From NCBI RefSeq assembly GCF_023516595.1, contig NZ_JAMGBG010000150.1, positions 1-39,991 of the forward strand: a stretch of DNA of 39,991 nucleotides. Direction: 5' to 3'. This document shows positions 31,248-39,059 of the stretch, in pieces. The stretch comes from Streptomyces neyagawaensis (GTDB lineage: Bacteria > Actinomycetota > Actinomycetes > Streptomycetales > Streptomycetaceae). Both the position numbers and the translations under genes were made by a program. The first letter of the stretch is position 1. Every line of letters starts with the position of its first letter. The notes beneath the pieces were generated by a model. The model searched no databases. It had not been told where the DNA came from and saw only the letters and a program-made list of their open reading frames with translations.

Positions 31248-33296
31248 TCAGGGGCAGCTGAGGCGGGTGTCGCCCGGGTCCGTGGTGCAGGTGTCCGTGT
31301 TGGGGCCGCCGTTGGCGGTGTCGTTGCCGGGGACGTTGTCGACGGTGTTGAGGTTGTCGGTGCCGTAGTTGCCGATCAGGTTGTCGTTGCCGGGGCCCGC
31401 GTTGAGGGTGTCGTTGCCGAGGCCGCCGTCGAGGCGGTCGTTGCCGTAGCCGCCGTGGACGGTGTCGTTGCCCGAGCTCGCGTTGACGGTGTCGTCGCCG
31501 CCGAGGGCGCAGATCACGTCGTTGCCCGAGGTGCCGGTGATGGTGTCGTTGCCGCTGGTGCCGACGCGGGTGCAGCCGCGGGCGTTGTTGACGGTGGTGG
31601 TCGCCGTCGCGGTGTTGTTGCCGGACGCGGGGTCGCTCTGGGTGGCGGTGACCGTGGCGCGGTCGGTGAGGGTGCCGGTGGCGCGGGGTTCGGCGGCGAC
31701 CGTCACGGTGACGCCGGCTCCCGGGACGAGGGTGCCGAGGGCGCAGGTCGCGCCGCCCGCGGTGGTGGTGCAGGTGCCCTGGCCGGTGGTCGCCGAGACG
31801 ACCGAGACGGCGACGCCGCTGAGCGTGTCGGCCAGGGACACGTTGGTGGCGGAGGTCGTGGCGCTGGTGTTGGTCACCCGCACGCTGTAGGTGGCCCGGT
31901 CTCCGATGCTGACCGTGGCCGGGCCGGACTTGGTGACCGACAGGTCCACGCCGGTGGGGGGCGGGATGCTGCCGCCCCCTTCGAAGCGGGCCAGGGCGAA
32001 GTCGTTGTTCGGGCCGCCCCAGCCGGCGGCGACGATCTTCCCGTCCGGCTGGAGGGCGAGACCCTGGGCGGCGTCGGCGCCGCCGAAGTCCGCGGTCGCC
32101 ACTCCCCCGGTGCCGAAGCCGCTGTCCTGGCTGCCGTCGGGGTTGTAGCGCAGGACGGCGAAGTCGCCGCCGGGCCCGTTGCTGCCGGCGACGACGATAC
32201 GGCCGTCGCCCGGCTGCAGCGCCAGACCGGAGGCTCCGCCGCCGCCGGAGGTGAGCACCCTGCCGTCGCCGTCGAAGCCCGTGTCCAGGGCGCCGCCCGG
32301 TTGGTAGCGGGCCAGGGCGAACCTGCCGCCGCTCCCGCCGGCGGCGACGATCTTCCCGTCGGGCTGGACCGCGAGGCCTAGGACGGACTCGTAGTCGCCG
32401 AAGTCGGTGCGCTCGATGCCGTCGCCGCTGAAGGTGGTGTCCAGGGCGCCGCTCGCGGTGTAGCGCAGGACGACGAAGTCGAAGCGGGTCGTCCCGACCC
32501 GGCCGCCGACGAGGATCTTGCCGTCGGGCTGGAGCGCCAGGGCACTGCCGTCGCCGCCCTCGTCGAGGTTCGGTGCCGGGTCGGTGGTCACGGAGCCGTC
32601 GCCGCCGCCGAAGGCCGTGTCCGGGGAGCCGTCGGCGTTGTAGCGGGCGAGCGCGACCCGGCCGCCGCTGGTACCGGCGACGACGATGCGGCCGTCGGGT
32701 TGCACGGCCACGTCGCGGGCCTCGTCGGGGCCGCCGAAGTCGGTGAAGACCCTTCCGTCGCCGTCACCGAAGGACGTGTCGAGGGTGCCGTCGGCGTTGT
32801 AGCGGGCGACGGTGAACCAGCAGCAGTTCTCCCATCCCCGCCAGCTGCTGCCCACCACGACGATCCTGCCGTCGGGTTGCAGTGCGACGGCCTGGGCCTC
32901 GCTCCACTGGAGGTCCGGGTCCATGTTGTTGATGGAGGTGGTCACGAGGCCGTCGTCACCGAAGGTGGGGTCGGGGGTGCCGTTGGCGTTGTGGCGGGTC
33001 AGCGCGAAGCGGCCCTCCGTCAGCTCGTAGTCGGCGGACGAGCCGACGGAGACGATCTTTCCGTCGGCCTGTACGGCCACGTCGTGGGCGCGGTCGTCGT
33101 CGGCGAAGCCGGTGAGTACCTTGCCGTCGCCGCTGAAGGTGGGATCCAGGTCGCCGGGCGCCGCGGCCGCGGTGCCGGGGAGGGCCAGGACGAGCGCCAG
33201 GACGGTCGCCGTGACGGTCCCGGCCCTCACCGCCAGGGACCGGCGCCGGCGTTCGCCGTGTCGCCGCCCCGTCGGACGCAGTTGAGGTGTCAGCAT
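31248..33296 (-). CDS. Secreted delta-60 repeat protein with DUF11 and RTX-like repeats
   Basis: This 682-residue protein has a signal peptide after a basic N terminus (cleavage near TAAAA). Seven or so delta-60 repeats follow (about 50-430), each built on LQPDGKI and RYNADGSLDTTF-like motifs; these form a beta-propeller-like fold. A DUF11 domain (about 440-560) contains VTKSGPATVSIGDRATYSVRV. The end (about 575-682) has GNDTITGTSGND, GGDDTV and GGLGNDTLNAGPGND, the nonapeptide pattern of calcium-binding RTX proteins. It is probably a calcium-dependent cell-surface or secreted scaffold. No transporter or sortase site is visible. Confidence 0.88.
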   Translation of the reverse strand: MLTPQLRPTGRRHGERRRRSLAVRAGTVTATVLALVLALPGTAAAAPGDLDPTFSGDGKVLTGFADDDRAHDVAVQADGKIVSVGSSADYELTEGRFALTRHNANGTPDPTFGDDGLVTTSINNMDPDLQWSEAQAVALQPDGRIVVVGSSWRGWENCCWFTVARYNADGTLDTSFGDGDGRVFTDFGGPDEARDVAVQPDGRIVVAGTSGGRVALARYNADGSPDTAFGGGDGSVTTDPAPNLDEGGDGSALALQPDGKILVGGRVGTTRFDFVVLRYTASGALDTTFSGDGIERTDFGDYESVLGLAVQPDGKIVAAGGSGGRFALARYQPGGALDTGFDGDGRVLTSGGGGASGLALQPGDGRIVVAGSNGPGGDFAVLRYNPDGSQDSGFGTGGVATADFGGADAAQGLALQPDGKIVAAGWGGPNNDFALARFEGGGSIPPPTGVDLSVTKSGPATVSIGDRATYSVRVTNTSATTSATNVSLADTLSGVAVSVVSATTGQGTCTTTAGGATCALGTLVPGAGVTVTVAAEPRATGTLTDRATVTATQSDPASGNNTATATTTVNNARGCTRVGTSGNDTITGTSGNDVICALGGDDTVNASSGNDTVHGGYGNDRLDGGLGNDTLNAGPGNDNLIGNYGTDNLNTVDNVPGNDTANGGPNTDTCTTDPGDTRLSCP

Positions 33297-33454
33297 GTGC
33301 GACAGCCTTCCGCCGGTCGCACACAGTGACGGCCGCCACGGACGGCGTTGCGCTCACCGGGCGCAGGAATCCATCCCCGCGGGTGAGGGGCTCTCGCACC
33401 CATGGGGTGGGGGCGGTCACGGGGGCTCTCACGCCCCGGTGGGGTGTGGGCCCG

Positions 33455-34012
33455 TCACAGGTCGATGTCGATGCGCTCCACGTCCGTGAACCGCACGTCG
33501 AGGCCGTGAGCGCGGGTGTCCCCGGCACGGAAGTACGTCTCGGCCAGGCCGTCGGCGGTGATGCGCTGGAGCTGCTGCTCGGTGGCGCCCTGGTCCCGGG
33601 CCGTGAAGAGGCGGGCCGCCCAGTGCGGGGGCAGCGCCTGGGTGATGTCGCGGATCCGGGCGTCGTCGGTGGTGCCCGGCGCGGCGGCGAAGCCGAAGCG
33701 GGCGCGGGTGGACAGGACGAGGCCGTCGGTGGAGGCCGCCTTCTGCTTGGCGCGGGCCCGCACCTGCGGCTGCCAGCGCTTCCTGACCTCGCGCTCCAGC
33801 CGGTCGGCGAGGTCCTTGCGGGGACGCTTGAGCTTTCCGGCGACGTACCGCTCGACCGTGCGCTGCGACACTCCGAGCAGTTCGGCGACGGCCTTCGTGC
33901 CCTTCAGCTGCCTGACCAGGTACCGCATCCGTGTCTGCGCCGACTTGGGGACGGGGCGGGTGAAGGCCGCCTCCAGGGCACGGTCCAGGCCGTCCCCGAC
34001 CGACTCCGGCAT
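33455..34012 (-). CDS. tpg: Telomere-protecting terminal protein Tpg
   Basis: This 185-residue protein attaches covalently to the 5' ends of linear Streptomyces DNA and primes end-patching synthesis. The whole length matches the family: AFTRPVPKSAQTRMRYLVRQLKGTKAVAELLG is split here by the helix-turn-helix GVSQRTVERYV, then RKRWQPQVRARAK, RARFGFAAAPGTTDD and LPPHWAARLF. Residue 114 is Thr in APGTTDD; literature from memory places the DNA-linked Thr at 114 in related Tpg proteins. The ATG at 34012 is 3 nt past the tap stop, so tap and tpg form an operon in the usual order. Confidence 0.95.
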   Translation of the reverse strand: MPESVGDGLDRALEAAFTRPVPKSAQTRMRYLVRQLKGTKAVAELLGVSQRTVERYVAGKLKRPRKDLADRLEREVRKRWQPQVRARAKQKAASTDGLVLSTRARFGFAAAPGTTDDARIRDITQALPPHWAARLFTARDQGATEQQLQRITADGLAETYFRAGDTRAHGLDVRFTDVERIDIDL

Positions 34013-34015
34013 GGC

Positions 34016-36316
34016 CTACTCCCCTTCCTCTACGCTGTCGTTCTTGATGAGGTTGGCGACATTGAACACGCCGCCGTGCTCCTCGAACAGCGCCTCCGCC
34101 CACAGCACGGTACGGGTGCCCTGGTGCTTGACCATCCCCGGTGAGATCCCCAGCCGGAACGTGCCGGGTACGGGTCTGCCGTCGGCGGTGTACGGCAGGA
34201 GGTCGAGCGGACCGGGCCCGGTGGAGGGGTAGACGACGGCGTCGGTGCCGATCGCCACGGGGTAGAGGTCGGCCGCCGCCGCGGTCTTCATGAGCTTGCG
34301 GTGGATGCCGATGCGGACGTTCGCGAGGACGGCGGCCCGGATGTCGGGGCGCCAGGTCTCCCGGGCGAGCGCGGGCCACGGCTCGTAGAACGGCACCTGG
34401 CCGCGGCTGCGTTGACGCAGTTTGCCGATGCCGCCCTTCGCGGTGGACTTGATCGCGTTCACCAGCAGCGCCATCGTCGGGTCGACGTCCCGTGCGGCGG
34501 CCATCGCCTCCAGGAACTCCCGGCCTCCCATGGCGGTGGTGACGCCGAGGTCGGCCATCGTCGTCACGTACGCGTCGCGCAGCCGCTTGTACCAGGGGTC
34601 GAGGTAACGGCCGGTGCGGTGGCGGACGTACGCCTCGACGGGCGCCACGTCGAAACCCAGCTCCACCGCGTACGCCACCGTCGGTGTCGCGTACCAGGCG
34701 GGGCCGGTGGGGCGGTCGCCCTTCGGGGTGAACGGTGAGGGAAGCCGGTCGGCGTCGACGGTGCGGCCGTCGATCCGTACGCGGGAGAGGTCGACATGGG
34801 AGAGGTCGACCAGCCACGAGCCGGGCAGGGAGGGATCGAACCTCGGGCCGCCGGTGAGGTGCGTGGGGCCGTCGAGGCCGACGGTGAGGCCGTTGGCGGC
34901 CGCCGCGAACGCCATGTTGACGTCGACGGCGACCAGGTACGGCCGCATGCACTCGTCGTCGGTCAGCGGCCTGCACCAGTCGTACGGCTCCTCCATCAGC
35001 ATCTCGGCCGGCGTCCGCAGGTGGTGACGGGCGTGGACGCCCTTGAGGACCGGGTGCTCGTCGGGCACCTCGCACGGCACCACGTCGTACACCTGTGTGA
35101 GGGCGTCCGCGTTGAACGCCTTGTGCCACTCGCCGGTCGTCTCGTCGCGTTCGGCGCGGGTCGGCGGGCGCAGCGCGGTCATCAGCTCCAGTCCGGTGAC
35201 CGCCGTGGTGCCCCGCGGTGTCATCACGCGCTCCGCGTACGCGCCGAGGTAGCGGGCGAGGTCCGCGGGGTGCATGTCCGGCAGGAGGGGGGCGTCCTTC
35301 CTGTCCCACTCGCGGGCGTCCAGGGCGTGCCAGGCGGGGACGCACACTTGTACGCAGTTGCGCCGCGCCCCGTCCGCCGGGCGGTAGATCCGCGCCCACG
35401 GGCCGAAGCCTCGCTGGGTGAGGCGCCATTCGGCGCGGAGGAGCTGCTTGACCGCCTTGTGGCTGTCCTTGAGCCGGCCGGCTCGGCGCTCCTCCTCCGA
35501 CAGGGCGGCGGGCAGGCCGTACCGCTCCAGCGCCGCCGGGGTGAGCACGAGGAGGGGGTCGGCGTCCCTGCCGTTGCGATGTAGCCGGGCCTGGCCGAGT
35601 CTCGCCTCGGTCAGCGTCCATTCGACCAGTGCGGGCAGCGACTTCGCGGGCACGTCCAGGACGAGGCCGCCGACGCAGTACGCCAGCGTCTGACCGTCCT
35701 CGCAGTCGACGACGGCCAGCGGACCGTTCTCGAAACGCGGGTCGACGGCGGGCTGGTGAGGGGCCGTGGGTTTCGTCACCTTCGTCGCCTTCTTCGCCGC
35801 GGGGCCGCGCGACGACGACGGCCGGGCGCCGCGGGCCGTGGAGGACGGGCGGCCGCCGCGTGCCGCGGTACGGGGCGGGGGCGTCGTCGCCGCCGGTTCG
35901 GGAGCGGGGGCGGGTGCGGGCGGAGCGGGCGTGAGTGCGGCTGCTGCGGACGCAGGCGGGGGTGGGGTCGGCTCCGGGATGCTGGGCGGCTCCGGGGTGG
36001 GCTGTTCCGGGGCGGGCTGTTCCGGGGCGGGCTGCTGGGGTGTCGGGTCCTCCGGGGTGGGAGCGGGGAAGCGTGCGGCGAGGGATTCCAGCAGGCGGGC
36101 GTAGGCGGCGCGCTGCGGGGGGCGCGGCTCGGTCCTGCCGGACTCCCAGTTCCCCACGGCTTCCCGGCGCGTGCCCAGCGCCGTCGCGATCTGTTCCTGG
36201 CTCAGCCCGGCGGCGGTCCGCAGCCGCCGACGCTCGGCGGGCGGCGGCAGGACGTCCTGAGCGACCTGCTCCAACAACGCGTCCACCGCACTGAACAGCT
36301 CGTTCTCCGTGGCCAC
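34016..36316 (-). CDS. tap: Telomere-associated protein Tap
   Basis: This 766-residue protein binds the telomere overhang and recruits Tpg to the replicon end. It begins with an XRE-type helix-turn-helix (about 22-75, LRTAAGLSQEQIATALGTRREAVGNWESG given in two parts: LRTAAGLSQEQIATALG and TRREAVGNWESG). A Pro/Ala-rich linker (about 82-200, with PAPEQPAPEQP) follows, then the conserved Tap core (about 205-766), in which ARIYRPADGARRNCVQVCVP and YLVAVDVNMAFAAAANG are typical. The GTG at 36316 is 7 nt after GGAGGT. It precedes tpg directly. An intact tap-tpg pair implies a linear replicon. Confidence 0.93.
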   Translation of the reverse strand: MATENELFSAVDALLEQVAQDVLPPPAERRRLRTAAGLSQEQIATALGTRREAVGNWESGRTEPRPPQRAAYARLLESLAARFPAPTPEDPTPQQPAPEQPAPEQPTPEPPSIPEPTPPPPASAAAALTPAPPAPAPAPEPAATTPPPRTAARGGRPSSTARGARPSSSRGPAAKKATKVTKPTAPHQPAVDPRFENGPLAVVDCEDGQTLAYCVGGLVLDVPAKSLPALVEWTLTEARLGQARLHRNGRDADPLLVLTPAALERYGLPAALSEEERRAGRLKDSHKAVKQLLRAEWRLTQRGFGPWARIYRPADGARRNCVQVCVPAWHALDAREWDRKDAPLLPDMHPADLARYLGAYAERVMTPRGTTAVTGLELMTALRPPTRAERDETTGEWHKAFNADALTQVYDVVPCEVPDEHPVLKGVHARHHLRTPAEMLMEEPYDWCRPLTDDECMRPYLVAVDVNMAFAAAANGLTVGLDGPTHLTGGPRFDPSLPGSWLVDLSHVDLSRVRIDGRTVDADRLPSPFTPKGDRPTGPAWYATPTVAYAVELGFDVAPVEAYVRHRTGRYLDPWYKRLRDAYVTTMADLGVTTAMGGREFLEAMAAARDVDPTMALLVNAIKSTAKGGIGKLRQRSRGQVPFYEPWPALARETWRPDIRAAVLANVRIGIHRKLMKTAAAADLYPVAIGTDAVVYPSTGPGPLDLLPYTADGRPVPGTFRLGISPGMVKHQGTRTVLWAEALFEEHGGVFNVANLIKNDSVEEGE

Positions 36317-36750
36317 AAGCTCACCTCCGGCGCCCACCCTATCCCCGCCACCCAGCTGGATCGCGCATGGATCGCACATCAGGGGGGCCGTGTCCAAGGC
36401 GGGGGCCCCGCCCCGGTGCCTGCCGCCGGGTCCGGTGTCCTCACCCCCTCCGCAGGGAGCTGTCAGCGGGAGGCGCTCTGGGCCTCGAATCACCTGACGG
36501 ACCGCCGGGTCGTCGCCGGCGCGGCGGCGGGAACGGGCCGCGCGACCGAGGGGGTAGGACGACGCGGGCTCACCCCTCAGGAGGCGACGTCACCACGACA
36601 TCGACACTCGCTCCCCGCATTTCTCCGCGATCTCTTCACGAATCGGTGCGCCAATGACCGCAAAACGGTCTCTGACTACGATTCAACTCTCGCGCGACAG
36701 GCTGTCTTTGGCCATGATGTGCCCGGGGACAGTTCAGGGGGAAGACCGCC
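36317..36750. other. Intergenic region upstream of tap
   Basis: This region holds the tap promoter and, from about 36640, an AT-richer stretch leading to a small ORF at 36751. GC-rich frames are open but carry no ribosome site or known domain. No hairpin stands out. Confidence 0.5.
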
Positions 36751-36843
36751 ATGAGTGAGAAGCGCCGACCCGGGCAGGAGACGGGTCGGGACACTCCGCC
36801 ACCTCGCCGCGCCGAGGTCCGGCCGCACCACTGCCACCCGTGA
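36751..36843 (+). CDS. Possible 30-residue small ORF
   Basis: ATG 36751 is 7-8 nt after AGGGGGAAG (36737-36744) and opens a 30-residue polar frame, MSEKRRPGQETG... ending HHCHP. The upstream 100 bp are AT-richer than usual and look like a promoter. It may be a real small protein, a leader for the oxidoreductase gene, or a gene start cut short. No domain is visible. Confidence 0.3.
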   Translation: MSEKRRPGQETGRDTPPPRRAEVRPHHCHP

Positions 36844-36927
36844 ACGGCTGAAGTCACCCGCAGATTGCGCTACGGCACCCCACCGGGGTGTGCCGACGAT
36901 CCGCGCGCCAACACCAGGGAGGCTGGT

Positions 36928-38418
36928 ATGTCACGTACAGAACAAGGTCAGCTCGACAGACGACGGTTCCTGTCCCGGCTGGGGGCCGGGACCGTAGCGC
37001 TCGTGGCCGGTTTCGACCTGGTCGGACGACAGTGGGTGGCCGAGGCCGCCGACAGCGCCTCGTTCGCCGCGGTCCCGCCCCTCGACGGCACTCTCACGTT
37101 CGCCCCGGACGCCCTCGCGGCGAACTCCCGCGACCAGGGGAACATCTTCACGAGAACACCCTGCGCGGTACTCAGACCGGGCTCGGTGAAGGACATCCGG
37201 AAGATGCTCGCCTACTGCTCGGCCCACGGCATCAAGGCCGCGCCGGCCGGCGCACATCACGCGATGTACGGCCAGGCGCTCGTCAGCGGCGGACTGGTCA
37301 TCGAGATGGAGTCGCTGCGCACGATCCACTCGATCGGCACCGACAGCGCGGACGTCGACGCGGGTGTGCTGTGGAAGGACCTCGTCGAGGCGGCGTTCCG
37401 ACGGGGCCTCAGACCGGCGTCGATCACCAGCTACCTCGGGACCACCGTCGCCGGGACCCTCTCGATGGGCGGCATCGGGATGATGTCGTCGTACCGGGCG
37501 GGCGCCCAGGTCGACCATGCCCGCAAGCTCGAGGTGGTCACGGGGGACGGGCGGCTGCTGCAGTGCTCCGGCACCCAGAACTCCGACCTGTTCGAGGCGG
37601 CACTCGGGGGACTCGGCCAGTGCGGTGTGATCACGCGGGCGACCGTGGACCTGGTGCCCGCCAAGCAGTCGGCCCGTACGTACCGGATCGGGTACACGGA
37701 CGCCCCCGCGTTCTTCCGAGACGTCAGGATCCTGGCGAACCGCGGTGAGTTCGACTCCCTCGGCAGCATTCCGCAGCCGGGCACGGCGCAGCCGCTGACG
37801 CTGTGGGCCACCGTCTTCTACGACGCCGGTGACGAGCCCGACGCGTCGCACCTGCTGCGCGGCCTCAGCCCCGCCGCGGCGGGCGCCGTCTTCGAGGACT
37901 ACGGCTTCCTCGACTACATCCTCCTGGTCACGCGCATGTACGACTCGTTCGCGGCGAACCTGGGCTGGGACGCGAAGGTCAAGCCGTGGCTGGATCTGTT
38001 TCTGCCGGACGACGCCGTCGAGGACTTCGTCTCCTCGGTGTTCCCGTCGCTGACGCCGGAGGACCTGGGCCCGACGGGGTTCGGCCTGATCTTCCCGATG
38101 CTCCGCTCGACCTACGGACGGCCGCTGCTGCGACTGCCCGACGCCTCGGGCGGCCCCTGGGTGTGGCTGGTCAGCGTGCTGACCGACTCGGCCGGATCCG
38201 GCCCCGACCCCGACTTCGCGTCGCGGATGACGGACCGCAACTACCGGTTCTACCAACGGGCGGCGACCGTCGGCGGCACCCGCTACCCGCACGGCGCGTG
38301 CCCGTTCACCCAGGCCGACTGGCAGGCCCACTACGGCTCGATGTGGCCCCGGCTCGTGGCATGGAAGAACCGCTACGACCCCAAGGGCATCCTCACCCCG
38401 GGCCCGGGCATCTTCTGA
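36928..38418 (+). CDS. Tat-exported FAD-binding oxidoreductase, cytokinin-dehydrogenase-like
   Basis: This 496-residue enzyme has a twin-arginine signal (LDRRRFLSRLGAG) with cleavage near AEA. The FAD domain of the PCMH/vanillyl-alcohol-oxidase type (about 65-245) has CAVLRPGSVKDIRKML, GAHHAMYGQALVSGGLVIEM and GTLSMGGIGMMSSYRAG. GAHH is at the place where cytokinin oxidases carry a GHS motif with a covalently bound FAD, so His may hold the flavin. The C-terminal half ends KNRYDPKGILTPGPGIF, typical of the cytokinin-dehydrogenase-like group. The substrate is unknown. The ATG at 36928 is 8 nt after AGGGAGG. It stands alone. Confidence 0.87.
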   Translation: MSRTEQGQLDRRRFLSRLGAGTVALVAGFDLVGRQWVAEAADSASFAAVPPLDGTLTFAPDALAANSRDQGNIFTRTPCAVLRPGSVKDIRKMLAYCSAHGIKAAPAGAHHAMYGQALVSGGLVIEMESLRTIHSIGTDSADVDAGVLWKDLVEAAFRRGLRPASITSYLGTTVAGTLSMGGIGMMSSYRAGAQVDHARKLEVVTGDGRLLQCSGTQNSDLFEAALGGLGQCGVITRATVDLVPAKQSARTYRIGYTDAPAFFRDVRILANRGEFDSLGSIPQPGTAQPLTLWATVFYDAGDEPDASHLLRGLSPAAAGAVFEDYGFLDYILLVTRMYDSFAANLGWDAKVKPWLDLFLPDDAVEDFVSSVFPSLTPEDLGPTGFGLIFPMLRSTYGRPLLRLPDASGGPWVWLVSVLTDSAGSGPDPDFASRMTDRNYRFYQRAATVGGTRYPHGACPFTQADWQAHYGSMWPRLVAWKNRYDPKGILTPGPGIF

Positions 38419-38713
38419 CGTTCCGGCCGGGCCGCCCGCGACCGGACACCGGGTGGAGTCCGGGTGGAGTCCGGCCGATTTCGACCGCCCGCGACCGGAC
38501 GGTGGGGACCGCGCGCCTCCGGTCGCGGCGCGCAGCGCGCGGTCGTGGTACGGAGCGTCCCGCGATGAGCTACTTCAGGACACGGGGATCCCCTCGTCGG
38601 AGCCCCGTGTCCGCCCCTCCGGCGCCTCTTTTGCCCCAGGGGGAAATCCCAGTCACATCCGTCACCGGAGCCCCTCGCCCTTCACCTTTGCGTAACCGTT
38701 CCTGTTCACCCCG
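38419..38713. other. Repeat-containing gap after the FAD oxidoreductase gene
   Basis: This region separates the FAD-binding oxidoreductase from the control region of the sugar-binding protein gene. CCGCCCGCGACCGGAC occurs twice, at 38432-38447 and 38485-38500. Between them is an 11-bp tandem repeat (CCGGGTGGAGT at 38449-38459 and 38460-38470). A 10-bp hairpin lies at 38578-38612. No gene is supported. Confidence 0.6.
38578..38612 (+). terminator. Hairpin upstream of the sugar-transport gene
   Basis: GGACACGGGG (38578-38587) pairs perfectly with CCCCGTGTCC (38603-38612) across a 15-nt loop. It probably ends transcripts coming from the oxidoreductase gene. Confidence 0.5.
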
Positions 38714-38743
38714 TTGACATCATGCGCACCGTATCCCTATGGT
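38714..38743 (+). promoter_or_regulatory. Sigma-70-like promoter of the sugar-binding protein gene
   Basis: TTGACA (38714-38719) and TATGGT (38738-38743) are 18 nt apart. Transcription would start near 38750, leaving a leader of about 310 nt before the ATG at 39060. Confidence 0.6.
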
Positions 38744-38747
38744 CACG

Positions 38748-38785
38748 CAAACATTCGATCGTGTGACGACATGTCGAACGGTTTG
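38748..38785. promoter_or_regulatory. Inverted repeat at the predicted transcription start
   Basis: CAAAC-A-TTCGA (38748-38758) and TCGAA-CG-GTTTG (38774-38785) are near-perfect inverted copies 15 nt apart. The site covers the expected transcription start, a classic place for a repressor such as a ROK or LacI protein sensing the transported sugar. Confidence 0.55.
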
Positions 38786-39059
38786 AAAGGCAAGTGCCCT
38801 GCGCATCACCGGAATCAGCCGCCACGTGGCCGGAACGCCGTGGCGCAGCCCGACGTACGTACCGGTGCGCATCGGCACAGGGAGCACGGGAGCCGGCGGA
38901 CCCCGGATGCCGGGTGGCCCGCGCCTCGATCACGCTTGCCGAAGCCTGTCCCCCACCGCGTGGCCGGCTCGGTCTCGCTCTGCTCTCCCCAGGCAGTGCC
39001 GCACCGACAGCTGACAAGCCGTCCTGCTCTCAACGACGAGAAGAACAAGGAACGATCAC

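Noticed and set aside
31203..32381. Plus-strand frame across the delta-60 repeat gene
   Set aside because: Its Val/Ala/Gly repetitiveness mirrors the repeats of the real gene on the other strand.
38565..38717. Small ORF MSYFRTRG...
   Set aside because: No ribosome site, and a terminator-like hairpin lies within it.
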